DNA of 64,000 nt from Pseudosulfitobacter koreensis (GTDB taxonomy: Bacteria > Pseudomonadota > Alphaproteobacteria > Rhodobacterales > Rhodobacteraceae). Shown in pieces: positions 17,185 to 26,638 of this stretch. Positions within the stretch are counted from its first letter, which is position 1. The number at the start of each line of letters is the position of its first letter. The notes under the pieces are model-generated. The model searched no databases and was not told the DNA's origin. It saw nothing but the letters and a program-made list of their open reading frames with translations. Position numbers and translations under genes: made by a program. The DNA is taken from assembly GCF_024733015.1 (NCBI RefSeq), contig NZ_JANKJG010000002.1:248001-312000 (forward strand). Reading direction: 5' to 3'.

Positions 17185-17553
17185 CTAGACCCGCACCAGA
17201 TCGCGCACGGCGTTCAACACTTCAGTGTTGGAGAACGGCTTGGTCATGAAACGGTTGACCCCGGCCCGTTCCGCCTCTTCGCGGTCGCGCAACTGCCCGC
17301 GTGCAGTCAACATCAGCACCGGCAGGGCGGCGAAATCCGGCAAGGCGCGCAATTCGGTCAGGATCGCGATGCCGCTCTTGCCCGGCAGCATATAGTCGAG
17401 CACCACCAGGTCGGGCCGCGCGTCGCGGATCGCCGACACGGCAGTGGCCCCGTCCGAATGCGTGTCCACCTTCCAGCCTTCGCGTTTCAGCAAGAAACTC
17501 ATGGCCTCGATGATGTTCACTTCGTCTTCGACCAGCAAAACATGCTTGTCCAT
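17185..17553 (-). CDS. Single-domain response regulator (receiver only)
   Basis: A 122-residue CheY-like receiver with no output domain. The acidic pocket is Glu9/Asp10 (VLLVEDE), the phosphoacceptor is Asp53 (VVLDYMLP) and the conserved lysine is Lys105 (MTKPFSN). GGGAGGAA precedes the ATG. It is the first gene of the three-gene unit with the small membrane protein and the symporter-kinase. With no DNA-binding domain, it must act by protein contact or pass phosphate on. The ScfR-like regulator upstream is a candidate downstream partner by position alone. Confidence 0.92.
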   Translation of the reverse strand: MDKHVLLVEDEVNIIEAMSFLLKREGWKVDTHSDGATAVSAIRDARPDLVVLDYMLPGKSGIAILTELRALPDFAALPVLMLTARGQLRDREEAERAGVNRFMTKPFSNTEVLNAVRDLVRV

Positions 17554-17684
17554 TGGCGTCCATTCCTCCCCGAACGGCCCCCGTCGCTGTCATCTGCGAC
17601 GACCCCACGCGGCATCGCTGCGCGTGGAACTCCCCCTTGATCGCAGACTATTGATCGAAAAGCGGTGCCTGTCAAAAGCCCCCT

Positions 17685-18995
17685 TCAAAAGCCAACACTC
17701 AGGATCGACGGCTCGCGGCGGCCTGCGCAAGCTTCGCGCGGGCAGACGCGGCAGGTCGATCCGACGGGGCGGCCCGGTGGCTGGCTTTGATCCGGTGCGG
17801 TCACGGGCAGGATCAGCATGGTCGCATGAACCAGCTGCGGCGCGTTGTATTGCGCAGGCCCCACAGGCTCGGCCACCGCGAAACAGTCGAAGGTTGCGAC
17901 GCGGCGGCCCTGCTGCTGGACCCGCTCGCGCAGCACCTGACCGGGATGCATCAGCACCTGGAACAGCGGCCAGAGCGGGCAGCACGCCCCGAAACGCGGG
18001 ATCGAAAAGCCTTCGACGGGGCGGCGGAACACCAGACTGCCCGCGCGGTCACTGACCACAAGACCGCGCTGGGTGTCGGGCTGTGCCGCAAGCCTGCGCA
18101 GGATGCGCGCGACGGACACCCCGAACCGCTGGGCAAGGGCCACCGGGTCCATGCCCGTCTCTGTCAGAGCCTCTGCCAGGGCATCGCGGCTGACCGCGCG
18201 GGCGTCGGCCTCGATCTGGCCCAGAACCTGCCGCGCCAAATGCTGTGCCGCGACTGACGCCAGTTGCGGCGCACCGGCCAGCACCGCGTCGACCGTTTGC
18301 GTGCCAGCCTCCAGCCCGTCGAACCCGTGACCCTGCGCATCGAGAAACGCGTCGACCTCTTCCTGCGGTGAGGCATTGCCGGTCTCTTCTGTGTTGGCGT
18401 CGAGATAAGTCACCAGCGCCTTGGCACTGTCGGCAAGACGGCGGCTGTCCTGGTCGATGTTGGCATGAAACCGCGCCTGCCAGTCGGGCGAGATGTTGGT
18501 GTCATCCGCCAGGATCGACGCAGTCGAGCGGATCGCGGCGGCGGTCGACAGAACCTCGTGCATCGAGGTGGCCAGTTGCGGATCGTGCGTCAGCCGGTCG
18601 CTGAGGGTCTCGACCGTGCGTTCCAGCGAAAGCACGCGGCGGTGCGCGCCTGCCAGCACCTCGGCCCAACCGGGAAAGCGGCCTGCGAACTCTTCCACCC
18701 GCTCGACCTCGGCCACGCCCTTGCCCACGTCGTTTGCCGCCTCGCGCAAGGAGGCGATCAAAGCGGCCTCTGCCCCTTCGGTCAGCGCCGAAGGTTCGAC
18801 CCCCAGCACATGCGCGATGTTCAACAGCAGTTTTCCGCCGATTCTGCGCCGGTTGTGTTCGATCAGGTTAAGATAGCTGGCCGAAATTCCGATCTGGCGC
18901 GCCAGATCCGCCTGTTTCAGTCCTGCGATCACCCGGCGCTCCCGGATGCGGCTGCCTGTCAGAGTGTCCCGGATCATCGTCAACCTCTCGAGCAT
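17685..18995 (-). CDS. ScfR/RamB-type XRE regulator (short-chain fatty acid metabolism)
   Basis: A 436-residue regulator with an N-terminal XRE helix-turn-helix (residues about 15-70, RIRERRVIAGLKQADLARQ and SASYLNLIEHNRRRI), a central region related to the IrrE/ImmA-like module, and a C-terminal DUF2083-type domain ending in a cysteine cluster (CRVCPREAC-x2-RREPS). RamB and ScfR relatives control acetate, propionate and glyoxylate-cycle genes. It diverges from the HAAT operon at 19225 and sits next to a possible carboxylate-sensing kinase. The start could also be the internal ATG at 18977. Confidence 0.85.
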   Translation of the reverse strand: MLERLTMIRDTLTGSRIRERRVIAGLKQADLARQIGISASYLNLIEHNRRRIGGKLLLNIAHVLGVEPSALTEGAEAALIASLREAANDVGKGVAEVERVEEFAGRFPGWAEVLAGAHRRVLSLERTVETLSDRLTHDPQLATSMHEVLSTAAAIRSTASILADDTNISPDWQARFHANIDQDSRRLADSAKALVTYLDANTEETGNASPQEEVDAFLDAQGHGFDGLEAGTQTVDAVLAGAPQLASVAAQHLARQVLGQIEADARAVSRDALAEALTETGMDPVALAQRFGVSVARILRRLAAQPDTQRGLVVSDRAGSLVFRRPVEGFSIPRFGACCPLWPLFQVLMHPGQVLRERVQQQGRRVATFDCFAVAEPVGPAQYNAPQLVHATMLILPVTAPDQSQPPGRPVGSTCRVCPREACAGRREPSILSVGF

Positions 18996-19224
18996 TGTTG
19001 GGCTTTTTCAATGGCTTTCTGCGCCGCGACATAAGTTAATTTACAGTATGCACCTGTATTCTGTTCAGTTGTTTACAAAATAGTTGTGATTTTCAAGGGG
19101 GTTATTGCGCAATTTTCCAAAAGCAGGCGATAACATCTTTGCACTGTGCACCAACAGGCGTGGTGCATGCGGTCGTGCGGACGGAGGAGTCGGCGGGCGC
19201 TTTTCAACAACTGGGAGGATTTTC
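18996..19224. promoter_or_regulatory. Divergent promoter region between the ScfR-like gene and HAAT operon 1
   Basis: This is an AT-rich 229-bp divergent region. It contains a TTTACAAA stretch near 19072 that loosely recalls RamB-type sites, and a perfect 7-bp inverted repeat at 19147-19167 (TGCACCA, 7-base spacer, TGGTGCA) 58 bases before the HAAT start. Control by the ScfR-like protein is likely from position but unproven. Confidence 0.4.
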
Positions 19225-20589
19225 ATGTCCAATTCGAACTTTACACGCCGCGGCGTGCTCAAGACCGGCAGCATCGCCGGCGCGGGCCTTGCGCTGCCGA
19301 CGTATCTGAGTGCGGCGGCCCATTCCGGCTTTACCAACGCGCCCACCGGCGACACGGTCACGCTGGGCTTTAACGTACCCCAATCCGGACCCTACGCAGA
19401 CGAAGGCGCGGACGAGCTGCGCGCCTTCGAGCTGGCGGTCGAACACCTGAACGGTCAGGGCGACGGCGGCATGATGAGCACGTTCTCGTCCAAGGTTCTG
19501 GACGGCACCGGCATCATGGGCAAGAAGGTCGATTTCGTCACCGGCGACACGCAGACGAAATCGGACGCAGCCCGCGCATCGGCCAAGTCGATGATCGAAA
19601 AAGACGGCGCGATCATGATCTCGGGCGGTTCGTCCTCGGGCGTGGCCGTGGCTGTGCAGGGCCTTTGCCAAGAGGCCGGCGTGATCTTCATGGCGGGTCT
19701 GACCCACTCGAACGACACCACCGGCAAGGACAAGAAAGCCAACGGTTTCCGCCACTTCTTCAACGCGTACATGTCCGCCGCCGCCCTCGCACCCGTGCTT
19801 GAGCAGCTTTACGGGACAGATCGCCGCGCCTATCACCTGACGGCCGACTATACCTGGGGCTGGACGCAAGAAGAATCGATCGCAGCCGCGACCGAAGCAC
19901 TGGGCTGGGATACCGTCGAGAAGGTCCGCACGCCGCTGGCCGCAACCGACTTTTCGTCCTATATCGCGCCGGTTCTGAACTCGGGCGCAGATGTTCTGGT
20001 TCTGAACCACTACGGCGGGAACATGGTCAACTCGCTGACCAACGCCGTGCAGTTTGGCCTGCGTGAAAAACAAGCCAACGGCAAGAACTTCGAGATTGTC
20101 GTTCCGCTCTATTCCGAGCTGATGGCCAAGGGTGCAGGCAGAAACATCGCCGGTATCGTGGGCTCGCAAAACTGGGACTGGAAACTGGAGAACGAAAAGG
20201 GCGACCGTTACGCGGGCACCAACGCTTTCGTCAAATCCTTCGGCGAAAAATACGGCTTCCCGCCCAGCCAGGCCGCTCAGACCTGCTATGCGCAGACGCT
20301 GCTTTATGCTGACGCCGTCACGCGCGCCGGATCGTTCAACCCCTGCGCCGTCGTCGAGGCCCTGGAAGGGTTCGAATTCGACGGTCTGGGCAACGGCCCG
20401 ACGCTCTACCGTGCAGGCGACCACCAGTGCTTTAAGGACGTCGTGGTCGTGCGTGGCAAGGAAAACCCCGAGAACGAATTCGATCTCGTGGAAATCGTCG
20501 AAGTCACGCCGACCGAGCAGGTCACATACCCCGTCGATCACCCGATGTTCTCGGGCGGTGCGCTGGGTTCGTGCAACCCCGGCGCCTAA
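19225..20589 (+). CDS. ABC importer substrate-binding protein (HAAT family), Tat-exported
   Basis: A 454-residue periplasmic binding protein of the branched-chain amino acid/amide type. The N-terminus carries a twin-arginine signal (FTRRGVLKTG, Arg8-Arg9) and a hydrophobic stretch to about residue 30. The mature protein begins with VTLGFNVPQSGPYADEG, the standard ligand pocket start. GGGAGGA precedes the ATG at 19225. It leads a five-gene operon with two permeases and two ATPases. The substrate is unknown. An ScfR regulator and an acyl-CoA ligase nearby suggest a small organic acid or amide rather than an amino acid. Confidence 0.85.
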   Translation: MSNSNFTRRGVLKTGSIAGAGLALPTYLSAAAHSGFTNAPTGDTVTLGFNVPQSGPYADEGADELRAFELAVEHLNGQGDGGMMSTFSSKVLDGTGIMGKKVDFVTGDTQTKSDAARASAKSMIEKDGAIMISGGSSSGVAVAVQGLCQEAGVIFMAGLTHSNDTTGKDKKANGFRHFFNAYMSAAALAPVLEQLYGTDRRAYHLTADYTWGWTQEESIAAATEALGWDTVEKVRTPLAATDFSSYIAPVLNSGADVLVLNHYGGNMVNSLTNAVQFGLREKQANGKNFEIVVPLYSELMAKGAGRNIAGIVGSQNWDWKLENEKGDRYAGTNAFVKSFGEKYGFPPSQAAQTCYAQTLLYADAVTRAGSFNPCAVVEALEGFEFDGLGNGPTLYRAGDHQCFKDVVVVRGKENPENEFDLVEIVEVTPTEQVTYPVDHPMFSGGALGSCNPGA

Positions 20590-20601
20590 GACCGGTCAGC
20601 C

Positions 20602-20631
20602 ATGCGGGGCGGGCACCAGCCTGCCCCGCAT
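20602..20631 (+). terminator. Intercistronic hairpin after the binding-protein gene (HAAT 1)
   Basis: A 12-bp stem (ATGCGGGGCGGG with CCTGCCCCGCAT, one G-T wobble, 6-base loop) begins 12 bases after the stop codon. No T-run follows, so it is more likely a processing or mRNA-stabilising element than a full terminator. Confidence 0.5.
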
Positions 20632-20681
20632 TCCCTGCCGCGCGGCGCAGGCAGTTTTCCTGAACATAAACGAGTGGGACG

Positions 20682-21713
20682 ATGGATCAGATAATCCTTC
20701 AATTTCTCAACGGTCTCGACAAGGGCTCCGCTTATGCGTTGATCGCCCTTGGCCTGACCCTGATCTTTGGCACACTGGGCGTGGTCAACTTTGCCCACGG
20801 GGCGCTGTTCATGATCGGCGCCTTCTGCGCCGTGACCGTGCAGCGTATCCTGACGCTGTCCACCGTCGTCGAGGACCCGACCAAGACCGATTTCCTCGGC
20901 AATCCCGCCAAGATCAGCACGCCCTACGTCGAAAGCTGGTTTGGCCCCGAAATGGGGGCCGCCCTGATCGACTGGTCGGTGCCGCTGGCCATCGTATTTG
21001 CAATTCCGATCATGGTCGCCTTGGGTTTCATCATGGAACGCGGCCTGATCAAACACTTCTACAAACGCCCCCACGCGGACCAGATCCTTGTCACATTCGG
21101 CCTCGCCATCGTGCTTCAGGAAGTGATCAAGGCATTCTACGGCGCCAACCCGATCCCCACCGGCGCGCCCGAAGTGTTCCGCGGATCGTTCGATTTCGGC
21201 GTGCTGATCGGGTTCGATCCCAACGCGATCATCTACCCCTACTGGCGCATGGTCTATTTTGCCTTTGCTGCCGTCATCATCGGCGCGGTCTTTGCGTTCC
21301 TGCAATTCACCACCTTCGGCATGGTCGTGCGCGCGGGCATGGCGGATCGAGAAACCGTGGGCCTTCTGGGCATCAACATCGACCGCCGCTTTACCATCAT
21401 GTTCGGCATCGCCGCCGCCGTCGCAGGGCTGGCGGGTGTGATGTATGCGCCGATCAATTCGCCCAACTATCACATGGGCATGGACTTTCTGGTGCTCAGC
21501 TTCGTGGTGGTCGTCGTCGGCGGCATGGGCTCGCTGCCCGGCGCGGTGCTGGCAGGCTTCCTGCTGGGCATCCTCGAAGCCTTCGCCTCGATGAACGAGG
21601 TCAAGGCGATCTTCCCCGGCATCGACCAGATCATCATCTACGTGGTTGCCATCATCATCATTCTGACCCGCCCCCGCGGCCTGATGGGCCGCAAGGGCGT
21701 GATGGAGGAATAA
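20682..21713 (+). CDS. HAAT 1 permease, LivH type
   Basis: A 343-residue inner-membrane permease. Family motifs are ALGLTLIFGTLGVVNFAHGALFMIGAF at the N-terminal helices (read in parts) and FVVVVVGGMGSLPGAVLAGF near the C-terminus, the segment that docks on the ATPase. A 50-residue insertion (about 60-90, hydrophilic) between the first helices is longer than in E. coli LivH and resembles urea/amide-type relatives. The LivM-type gene follows after 3 bases. Confidence 0.88.
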   Translation: MDQIILQFLNGLDKGSAYALIALGLTLIFGTLGVVNFAHGALFMIGAFCAVTVQRILTLSTVVEDPTKTDFLGNPAKISTPYVESWFGPEMGAALIDWSVPLAIVFAIPIMVALGFIMERGLIKHFYKRPHADQILVTFGLAIVLQEVIKAFYGANPIPTGAPEVFRGSFDFGVLIGFDPNAIIYPYWRMVYFAFAAVIIGAVFAFLQFTTFGMVVRAGMADRETVGLLGINIDRRFTIMFGIAAAVAGLAGVMYAPINSPNYHMGMDFLVLSFVVVVVGGMGSLPGAVLAGFLLGILEAFASMNEVKAIFPGIDQIIIYVVAIIIILTRPRGLMGRKGVMEE

Positions 21714-21716
21714 GAC

Positions 21717-22946
21717 ATGCTCGGACTGACCAAAAAAGACTTTACCCTGTTCGTGGTGGTCATCGTGATGGTCGCACTTGCGCCCTTCCTTCTGAACCCC
21801 TTTCCACAGGGGTCCAGCCTCGCGCAGATGTTCAACGCGGGCTACCCCGACCTGATGCAGCGGTTCGTGATCTTCGGCATCCTGGTGATCGGGTTCAACA
21901 TCCTGTTCGGCCTGACCGGCTACCTCAGCTTTGGCCACGCGGCGTTCCTGGGCGTGGGGTCCTATTCCGCCGTGTGGATGTTCAAGCTGCTGGGCATGAA
22001 CGTGATCCCCGGCATCCTGCTTTCGATGGTGGTGGCGGGCATCTTTGCGCTGGCCATCGGCTATGTCAGCCTGCGCCGTTCGGGCATCTATTTCTCGATC
22101 CTGACGCTGGCCTTTGCACAGATGTCGTACAATCTGGCCTATTCGGTGCTGGGCAACCCGTCGTCAAACTTCAACCTGACCAATGGCGAGACCGGCCTGC
22201 AACTGCTGCTGACCGACCCGCGCATTCTGGGGCAATCGACCACGCCCGATGGATCGCTGCCGGTGACCAACTTCTTCGGGATCGCGATGCGCGACAGCTA
22301 CGAACTGCGCTTGGGTGACTGGCTGTTCACCTTCAACGCCGGCTATTACCTGTGCGGCATCATCATGCTAATTTCGTTCTACATCTCGATCCGCATCTTC
22401 CGCTCGCCTTTCGGGATGATGCTGCGGGCGGTGAAATCGAACCAGCAGCGGATGAACTACACCGGCCTGAACACCAAGCCTTATACGCTGGCTGCCTTTG
22501 TCATCTCGGGCGTCTATGCCGGTCTGGCGGGTGGCTTGCTGTCGTCGATGGACCCGCTGGCCGGGGCCGAGCGGATGCATTGGACCGCATCGGGCGAAAT
22601 CGTGATCATGGCGATCTTGGGCGGTGTCGGCACCTTGATCGGCCCGATCCTGGGCGCCGGGTTCAACGAGTATTTCAAGAACATCCTGAGCAAGATCAAC
22701 GACAGCGTGCTGCATCAATGGCTGGGTTTCCTGCCCGACGGGATCGAGGATTTCCTCGTCACGATCATTCATCCCTTCGTGGGCAAGGGCTGGCATCTGA
22801 CCTTGGGTCTGTTGTTCATGATCGTCATCATCTTCCTGCCCGGCGGGCTGGTCGAGGGCGGCAAACGTCTGGGCGGCATGATCACCGGCCGCACAAGACG
22901 GTCGGCCAAGGCCGAAGCCAAGCAACGCAACCATCCAGCCGAATAG
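21717..22946 (+). CDS. HAAT 1 permease, LivM type
   Basis: A 409-residue permease forming the second half of the channel. Characteristic segments are [39 protein letters not shown] and [20 protein letters not shown]. It is longer than typical LivM because of an extended periplasmic loop (about residues 140-200) and a basic C-terminal tail. AGGAATAAGAC lies before the ATG. It is in an operon with the LivH-type gene upstream and the LivG-type gene 10 bases downstream. Confidence 0.88.
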   Translation: MLGLTKKDFTLFVVVIVMVALAPFLLNPFPQGSSLAQMFNAGYPDLMQRFVIFGILVIGFNILFGLTGYLSFGHAAFLGVGSYSAVWMFKLLGMNVIPGILLSMVVAGIFALAIGYVSLRRSGIYFSILTLAFAQMSYNLAYSVLGNPSSNFNLTNGETGLQLLLTDPRILGQSTTPDGSLPVTNFFGIAMRDSYELRLGDWLFTFNAGYYLCGIIMLISFYISIRIFRSPFGMMLRAVKSNQQRMNYTGLNTKPYTLAAFVISGVYAGLAGGLLSSMDPLAGAERMHWTASGEIVIMAILGGVGTLIGPILGAGFNEYFKNILSKINDSVLHQWLGFLPDGIEDFLVTIIHPFVGKGWHLTLGLLFMIVIIFLPGGLVEGGKRLGGMITGRTRRSAKAEAKQRNHPAE

Positions 22947-22956
22947 GAGAGCGACG

Positions 22957-23718
22957 ATGGGTATTCTCGAAGTCAAGAATGTGAACAAACGCTTCGGCGG
23001 GTTGCAGGCTCTGGGAGACGTGAACCTGAGCATCGCGGAGCACAGCGTGCATGCCATCATCGGGCCCAATGGTGCGGGCAAGTCGACGCTGCTGAACTGT
23101 CTGGTCGGCAAGCTGATGCCCGACACCGGGTCGGTGCTGTTCGACGGCCAATCGGTGCTGGGGCGCAAACCCTACCAGATCAACCAGATGGGCATCAGCC
23201 GGGTGTTCCAGACGCCGGAAATCTTTGGCGATCTGTCGGTGCTGGAAAACATGATGATCCCCTGCTTTGCCAAGCGCGACGGGTCGTTCGGGCTGAACGC
23301 GATGACCAACATGCTGAAAGACCGCGAGATCGTTGAGCGGGCAGAGCACATGCTGGAAGAGATGAACATGGCCGACAAGCGGCACATGCATTCCGCATCG
23401 CTGTCGCGCGGCGACAAGCGGCGGCTGGAAATCGGCATGTGCCTCAGCCAGGAACCGCGCCTGCTGCTGCTGGACGAACCCACCGCGGGCATGGCGCGCG
23501 CCGACACCAACAACACCATCGACCTGCTCAAGCAGATCAGGGACCAGCGCGACATCACAATCGTGATCATCGAACACGACATGCACGTGGTATTTTCACT
23601 CGCCGAACGGATCACCGTTCTGGCGCAGGGCACTCCGCTGGTCGAAGACACACCCGACAAGATCAAGGGGCACCCAAAGGTGCGCGAAGCCTATCTTGGC
23701 GAAACCCAAGCCGCATAA
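22957..23718 (+). CDS. HAAT 1 ATPase, LivG type
   Basis: A 253-residue ABC ATPase. Walker A is GPNGAGKST, the signature region reads LSRGDKRRLEIGMCL (unusual in having SRGDK where SGGEQ or SHGEQ is common, but normal for LivG), Walker B is LLLLDEPTAGM and the switch His lies in IIEHDMHVV. It ends with the LivG-type C-terminus KVREAYLGE. It provides energy for the two permeases. GGAGAG lies upstream of the start. Confidence 0.9.
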   Translation: MGILEVKNVNKRFGGLQALGDVNLSIAEHSVHAIIGPNGAGKSTLLNCLVGKLMPDTGSVLFDGQSVLGRKPYQINQMGISRVFQTPEIFGDLSVLENMMIPCFAKRDGSFGLNAMTNMLKDREIVERAEHMLEEMNMADKRHMHSASLSRGDKRRLEIGMCLSQEPRLLLLDEPTAGMARADTNNTIDLLKQIRDQRDITIVIIEHDMHVVFSLAERITVLAQGTPLVEDTPDKIKGHPKVREAYLGETQAA

Positions 23719-23729
23719 GGACGGGACAG

Positions 23730-24485
23730 ATGAACACCAAACCCGACTTCTCGAAGAACGCTAACCACGCCGCAACAGCCCCCGCCTTTCTGTCAGTCTG
23801 GGACATGCACGCTTATTACGGCGAAAGCTACATCGTGCAAGGCGTCAGCTTTAACGTCCACGAGGGCGAAATCCTGGCCCTGCTGGGCCGCAACGGTGCG
23901 GGCAAGACATCCACCCTGCGCTCGATTGCGCGCATCGGGACCCCAGAGGTGCGCAAGGGCGAGATCTGGCTGGATCACAAGCCGCTGCACACCATGTCAA
24001 GCTATGAGGCAGCACAGGCGGGTCTGGGGCTGGTGCCCGAGGATCGCCGGATCATCCAGGGGCTGACGGTCGAGGAAAACCTGAAGCTGGCCCAGATCGC
24101 GCCGCCCATCGGCTGGTCGATCGAGCGTCTGTACGACCTGTTCCCCCGTCTGGGTGAGCGGCGGATGCAAGAGGGCGTGACCCTGTCGGGCGGTGAACAG
24201 CAGATGCTGGCGATTGCCCGCGCGCTGGCCCGCGACATCAAGGTGCTGCTGCTGGACGAACCCTATGAGGGGCTGGCCCCGGTGATCGTGGACGAGATCG
24301 AAAAGACCCTGCGCATCATCAAGGATCAGGGCATCACCACAGTGATCGTCGAGCAGAACGCGGTGCGCGCGCTGCAACTGGCGGACCGTGCGGTGATTCT
24401 CGACACCGGCGGCATCGTCTTCGACGGCACCGCCGCCGAAGTGCTCGATAACAAGGAACTGCGCGAAGAATACCTCGCGATCTGA
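23730..24485 (+). CDS. HAAT 1 ATPase, LivF type
   Basis: A 251-residue ABC ATPase. The start is the ATG at 23730; earlier in-frame codons belong to an overlapping frame of the previous gene. Walker A is GRNGAGKTS, the signature is LSGGEQQMLAIARAL, Walker B is LLLDEPYEGLAP and the switch segment is VIVEQNAVRALQ. The final gene of HAAT operon 1, ending 21 bases from the convergent ligase gene. Confidence 0.9.
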   Translation: MNTKPDFSKNANHAATAPAFLSVWDMHAYYGESYIVQGVSFNVHEGEILALLGRNGAGKTSTLRSIARIGTPEVRKGEIWLDHKPLHTMSSYEAAQAGLGLVPEDRRIIQGLTVEENLKLAQIAPPIGWSIERLYDLFPRLGERRMQEGVTLSGGEQQMLAIARALARDIKVLLLDEPYEGLAPVIVDEIEKTLRIIKDQGITTVIVEQNAVRALQLADRAVILDTGGIVFDGTAAEVLDNKELREEYLAI

Positions 24486-24506
24486 TCCGTCAGGCGGGCG
24501 CGCGCC

Positions 24507-25970
24507 TTACAGCAGCGCCCGCAGTTCCGTCTTCAGCACCTTGCCATAGTTGTTCTTGGGCAATGCGTCGACATGCACATAGGCCTTGGGCGCCTTAAAC
24601 CGCGCGATCTGCGCGCGACACAGCGCGTCCAGCTCGCCGTCGGTCGCGGTGCCCACGACAAAGGCCACGACCTCTTCGCCCCAGTCGGCATGCGGACGCC
24701 CCACCACCGACACTTCGCTGACCTGCGGATGGCTTTGCAACACCTCCTCGACCTCGCGCGGATAGATGTTGCTGCCGCCCGAGATGATCACATCCTTGGA
24801 CCGGTCCTGCAGGGTCAGATATCCCTGCGCATCCAGCACACCGATGTCGCCCGTCATCAGCCAGCCGTCGCGCAGCGTGTCGGCGGTGGCGCGTGGATTG
24901 TTCCAATAGCCCAGCATCACCGGCGCGCCGCGCACCATGATCTCGCCCGCCGCACCCGTGGGCAGGGGCGCGCCGTCACTGTCGGCAATCGCCACCTCGA
25001 CGCAGGATTGCGCGCGCCCCACCGACGCCACCCGCGCCATGTCGTCACCCGAAACATCGCACCGCGACAGCGCCGTGATCGCCATCGGGCATTCGCCCTG
25101 CCCATAGATCTGGACGAACACATCGCCAAAGGTCTCGCGCGCGGCCAGAATATCGGCCAGATACATCGGCCCGCCCGCATAGACCACGGTGCGCAGGCCT
25201 TCGCCCGCGCGGCCAGACGCCTTGGCGTAACTGGTCAGCCGCGTCACCATCGTCGGTGCCGCAAACATGTGCACCCCACCAAAATGTTCTGACAGATCAA
25301 GGATTTCCGCCGGATCGAACCCGCCCGACGCCGGGCAGACATGCCGCGCGCCGATCCGCACGTGCATCAGGTTATAGAGGCCCGCACCGTGGCTCATCGG
25401 GGCGGCATAGAGGGCCGCATCACTGGCTGACACTTGATCGACGTCGGCAAAATAGCTCAGCGCCATCGCCATCAGGTTGCCGTGCGACAGCATCACGCCC
25501 TTGGGCTTGCCCGTGGTCCCCGAGGTATAGAACAGCCACGCCAGATCATGTTCGGCACGGCGCACGGGGCGCACCAGCGAAGTGCCCTGCGGCAGATCCG
25601 TGACGATCCGCGCGCCGACCTTGGCGGCGCGCAGCGCGTCAGCCTGCGCCGCGGTGGCAAAAACCACCTGCGCACCGGAATCCTCAAGTATGAACGCCGC
25701 CTCGCGCCCGTGCAGCTTGGCGTTGATAGGCACCACGGCGGTCCCTGCGTACCAGCAGCCCCACATCACCACCAGGTAATCGGGCACATTCGCCATGAAG
25801 ATCGCCACGCGGTCGCCCGGTGCCACGCCTTGTGCGCCCAGCCAGCCGGCCAGTTCGCGTGCCAATCTGTCGAACCTGCCGTAATCGGCGACGCCTTCGG
25901 TCCCCTCGAACAACGCGGGCGCGCGCGGTGTCGCGGCGGCGGTGCGTTCCAGCCATGTTGCCAAGTTCAT
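24507..25970 (-). CDS. Class I adenylate-forming acyl-CoA ligase
   Basis: A 487-residue AMP-binding ligase that activates a carboxylic acid to its CoA thioester through an acyl-adenylate. Visible core motifs are FYTSGTTGKPKGVMLSHGN (P-loop), YGQGECPM, the hinge GYLTLQDRSKDVIISGG and the catalytic C-terminal lysine in LPKNNYGKVLK. The preferred acid cannot be read from sequence. The length and short N-terminus suit a malonate- or aromatic-type ligase rather than a long-chain one. It converges on HAAT operon 1, suggesting import followed by activation. Confidence 0.85.
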   Translation of the reverse strand: MNLATWLERTAAATPRAPALFEGTEGVADYGRFDRLARELAGWLGAQGVAPGDRVAIFMANVPDYLVVMWGCWYAGTAVVPINAKLHGREAAFILEDSGAQVVFATAAQADALRAAKVGARIVTDLPQGTSLVRPVRRAEHDLAWLFYTSGTTGKPKGVMLSHGNLMAMALSYFADVDQVSASDAALYAAPMSHGAGLYNLMHVRIGARHVCPASGGFDPAEILDLSEHFGGVHMFAAPTMVTRLTSYAKASGRAGEGLRTVVYAGGPMYLADILAARETFGDVFVQIYGQGECPMAITALSRCDVSGDDMARVASVGRAQSCVEVAIADSDGAPLPTGAAGEIMVRGAPVMLGYWNNPRATADTLRDGWLMTGDIGVLDAQGYLTLQDRSKDVIISGGSNIYPREVEEVLQSHPQVSEVSVVGRPHADWGEEVVAFVVGTATDGELDALCRAQIARFKAPKAYVHVDALPKNNYGKVLKTELRALL

Positions 25971-26130
25971 TTTATGTCATCTCCTCGCATCCCTTGGCGC
26001 GCACTATGGCGCGCAGGCGGGCCTGCTTCAATCTGGCAAAGCCATGCTTTCCAATGCGCCACTTCTGGCCTATAACCTGCCCCCAGAACAGGGGGCGCCC
26101 GAAGCCCCTGACAAGAGGTCGAGGACGACA

Positions 26131-26628
26131 ATGACAAAGAACAAACACGATGACGACGTGGCCTTTATCAAGGCGCTGGCCGAGCTTCTGCGCGAAAACG
26201 ACCTGACAGAGCTTCAGGTCAAACGCGACTATGCCGAAGACGACAGCCTGAACGTGCGCGTCACGCGCGAACACCCGCCCGTCGCAGGTTATGCGCCCGC
26301 GCCCGCACAATATTCCGCGGCCCCGGCTGCTGCTGCCGCCTCTGCGGCTCCGGCCTCCTCCGCGCCCGCCGCCGACGAAGACCCCGCCGACCACCCCGGC
26401 GCTGTGACCTCGCCGATGGTCGGCACGGTCTACATGCAGGCCGAACCCGGCGCGCCTTCGTTCATCTCTGTCGGCACCACCGTGGCCGAAGGCGACACGC
26501 TGCTGATCGTCGAGGCGATGAAGACCATGAACCACATTCCGGCCCCCCGCGCCGGCACCGTCAAGCGTATCCTGGTTGATGATGGCGCTGCGGTCGAATT
26601 TGGCGCACCGCTTGTGATCCTGGAATAA
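26131..26628 (+). CDS. accB: Biotin carboxyl carrier protein of acetyl-CoA carboxylase
   Basis: A 165-residue AccB. Residues 1-45 form the N-terminal AccC-interacting part, 52-88 an Ala/Pro-rich flexible linker, and 90-165 the biotinyl domain. Lys131 in VEAMKTMNH is the biotinylated residue; the motif is EAMKTMN rather than the more common EAMKLMN. The ATG at 26131 has GAGGA upstream. The protein carries carboxybiotin to the carboxyltransferase in the first committed step of fatty acid synthesis. accC follows after 10 bases. Confidence 0.96.
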   Translation: MTKNKHDDDVAFIKALAELLRENDLTELQVKRDYAEDDSLNVRVTREHPPVAGYAPAPAQYSAAPAAAAASAAPASSAPAADEDPADHPGAVTSPMVGTVYMQAEPGAPSFISVGTTVAEGDTLLIVEAMKTMNHIPAPRAGTVKRILVDDGAAVEFGAPLVILE

Positions 26629-26638
26629 GGGTCTGAGC

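Noticed and set aside
20132..22318. 728-codon plus-strand ORF across HAAT 1 permease genes
   Set aside because: It overlaps three well-supported genes in another frame, and its translation is rich in Arg, Pro and His with no domain.
24480..24507. GC-rich palindromic bases between the HAAT 1 operon and the convergent ligase as a terminator
   Set aside because: The stem is short, has no T-run and overlaps coding ends; support is too weak.
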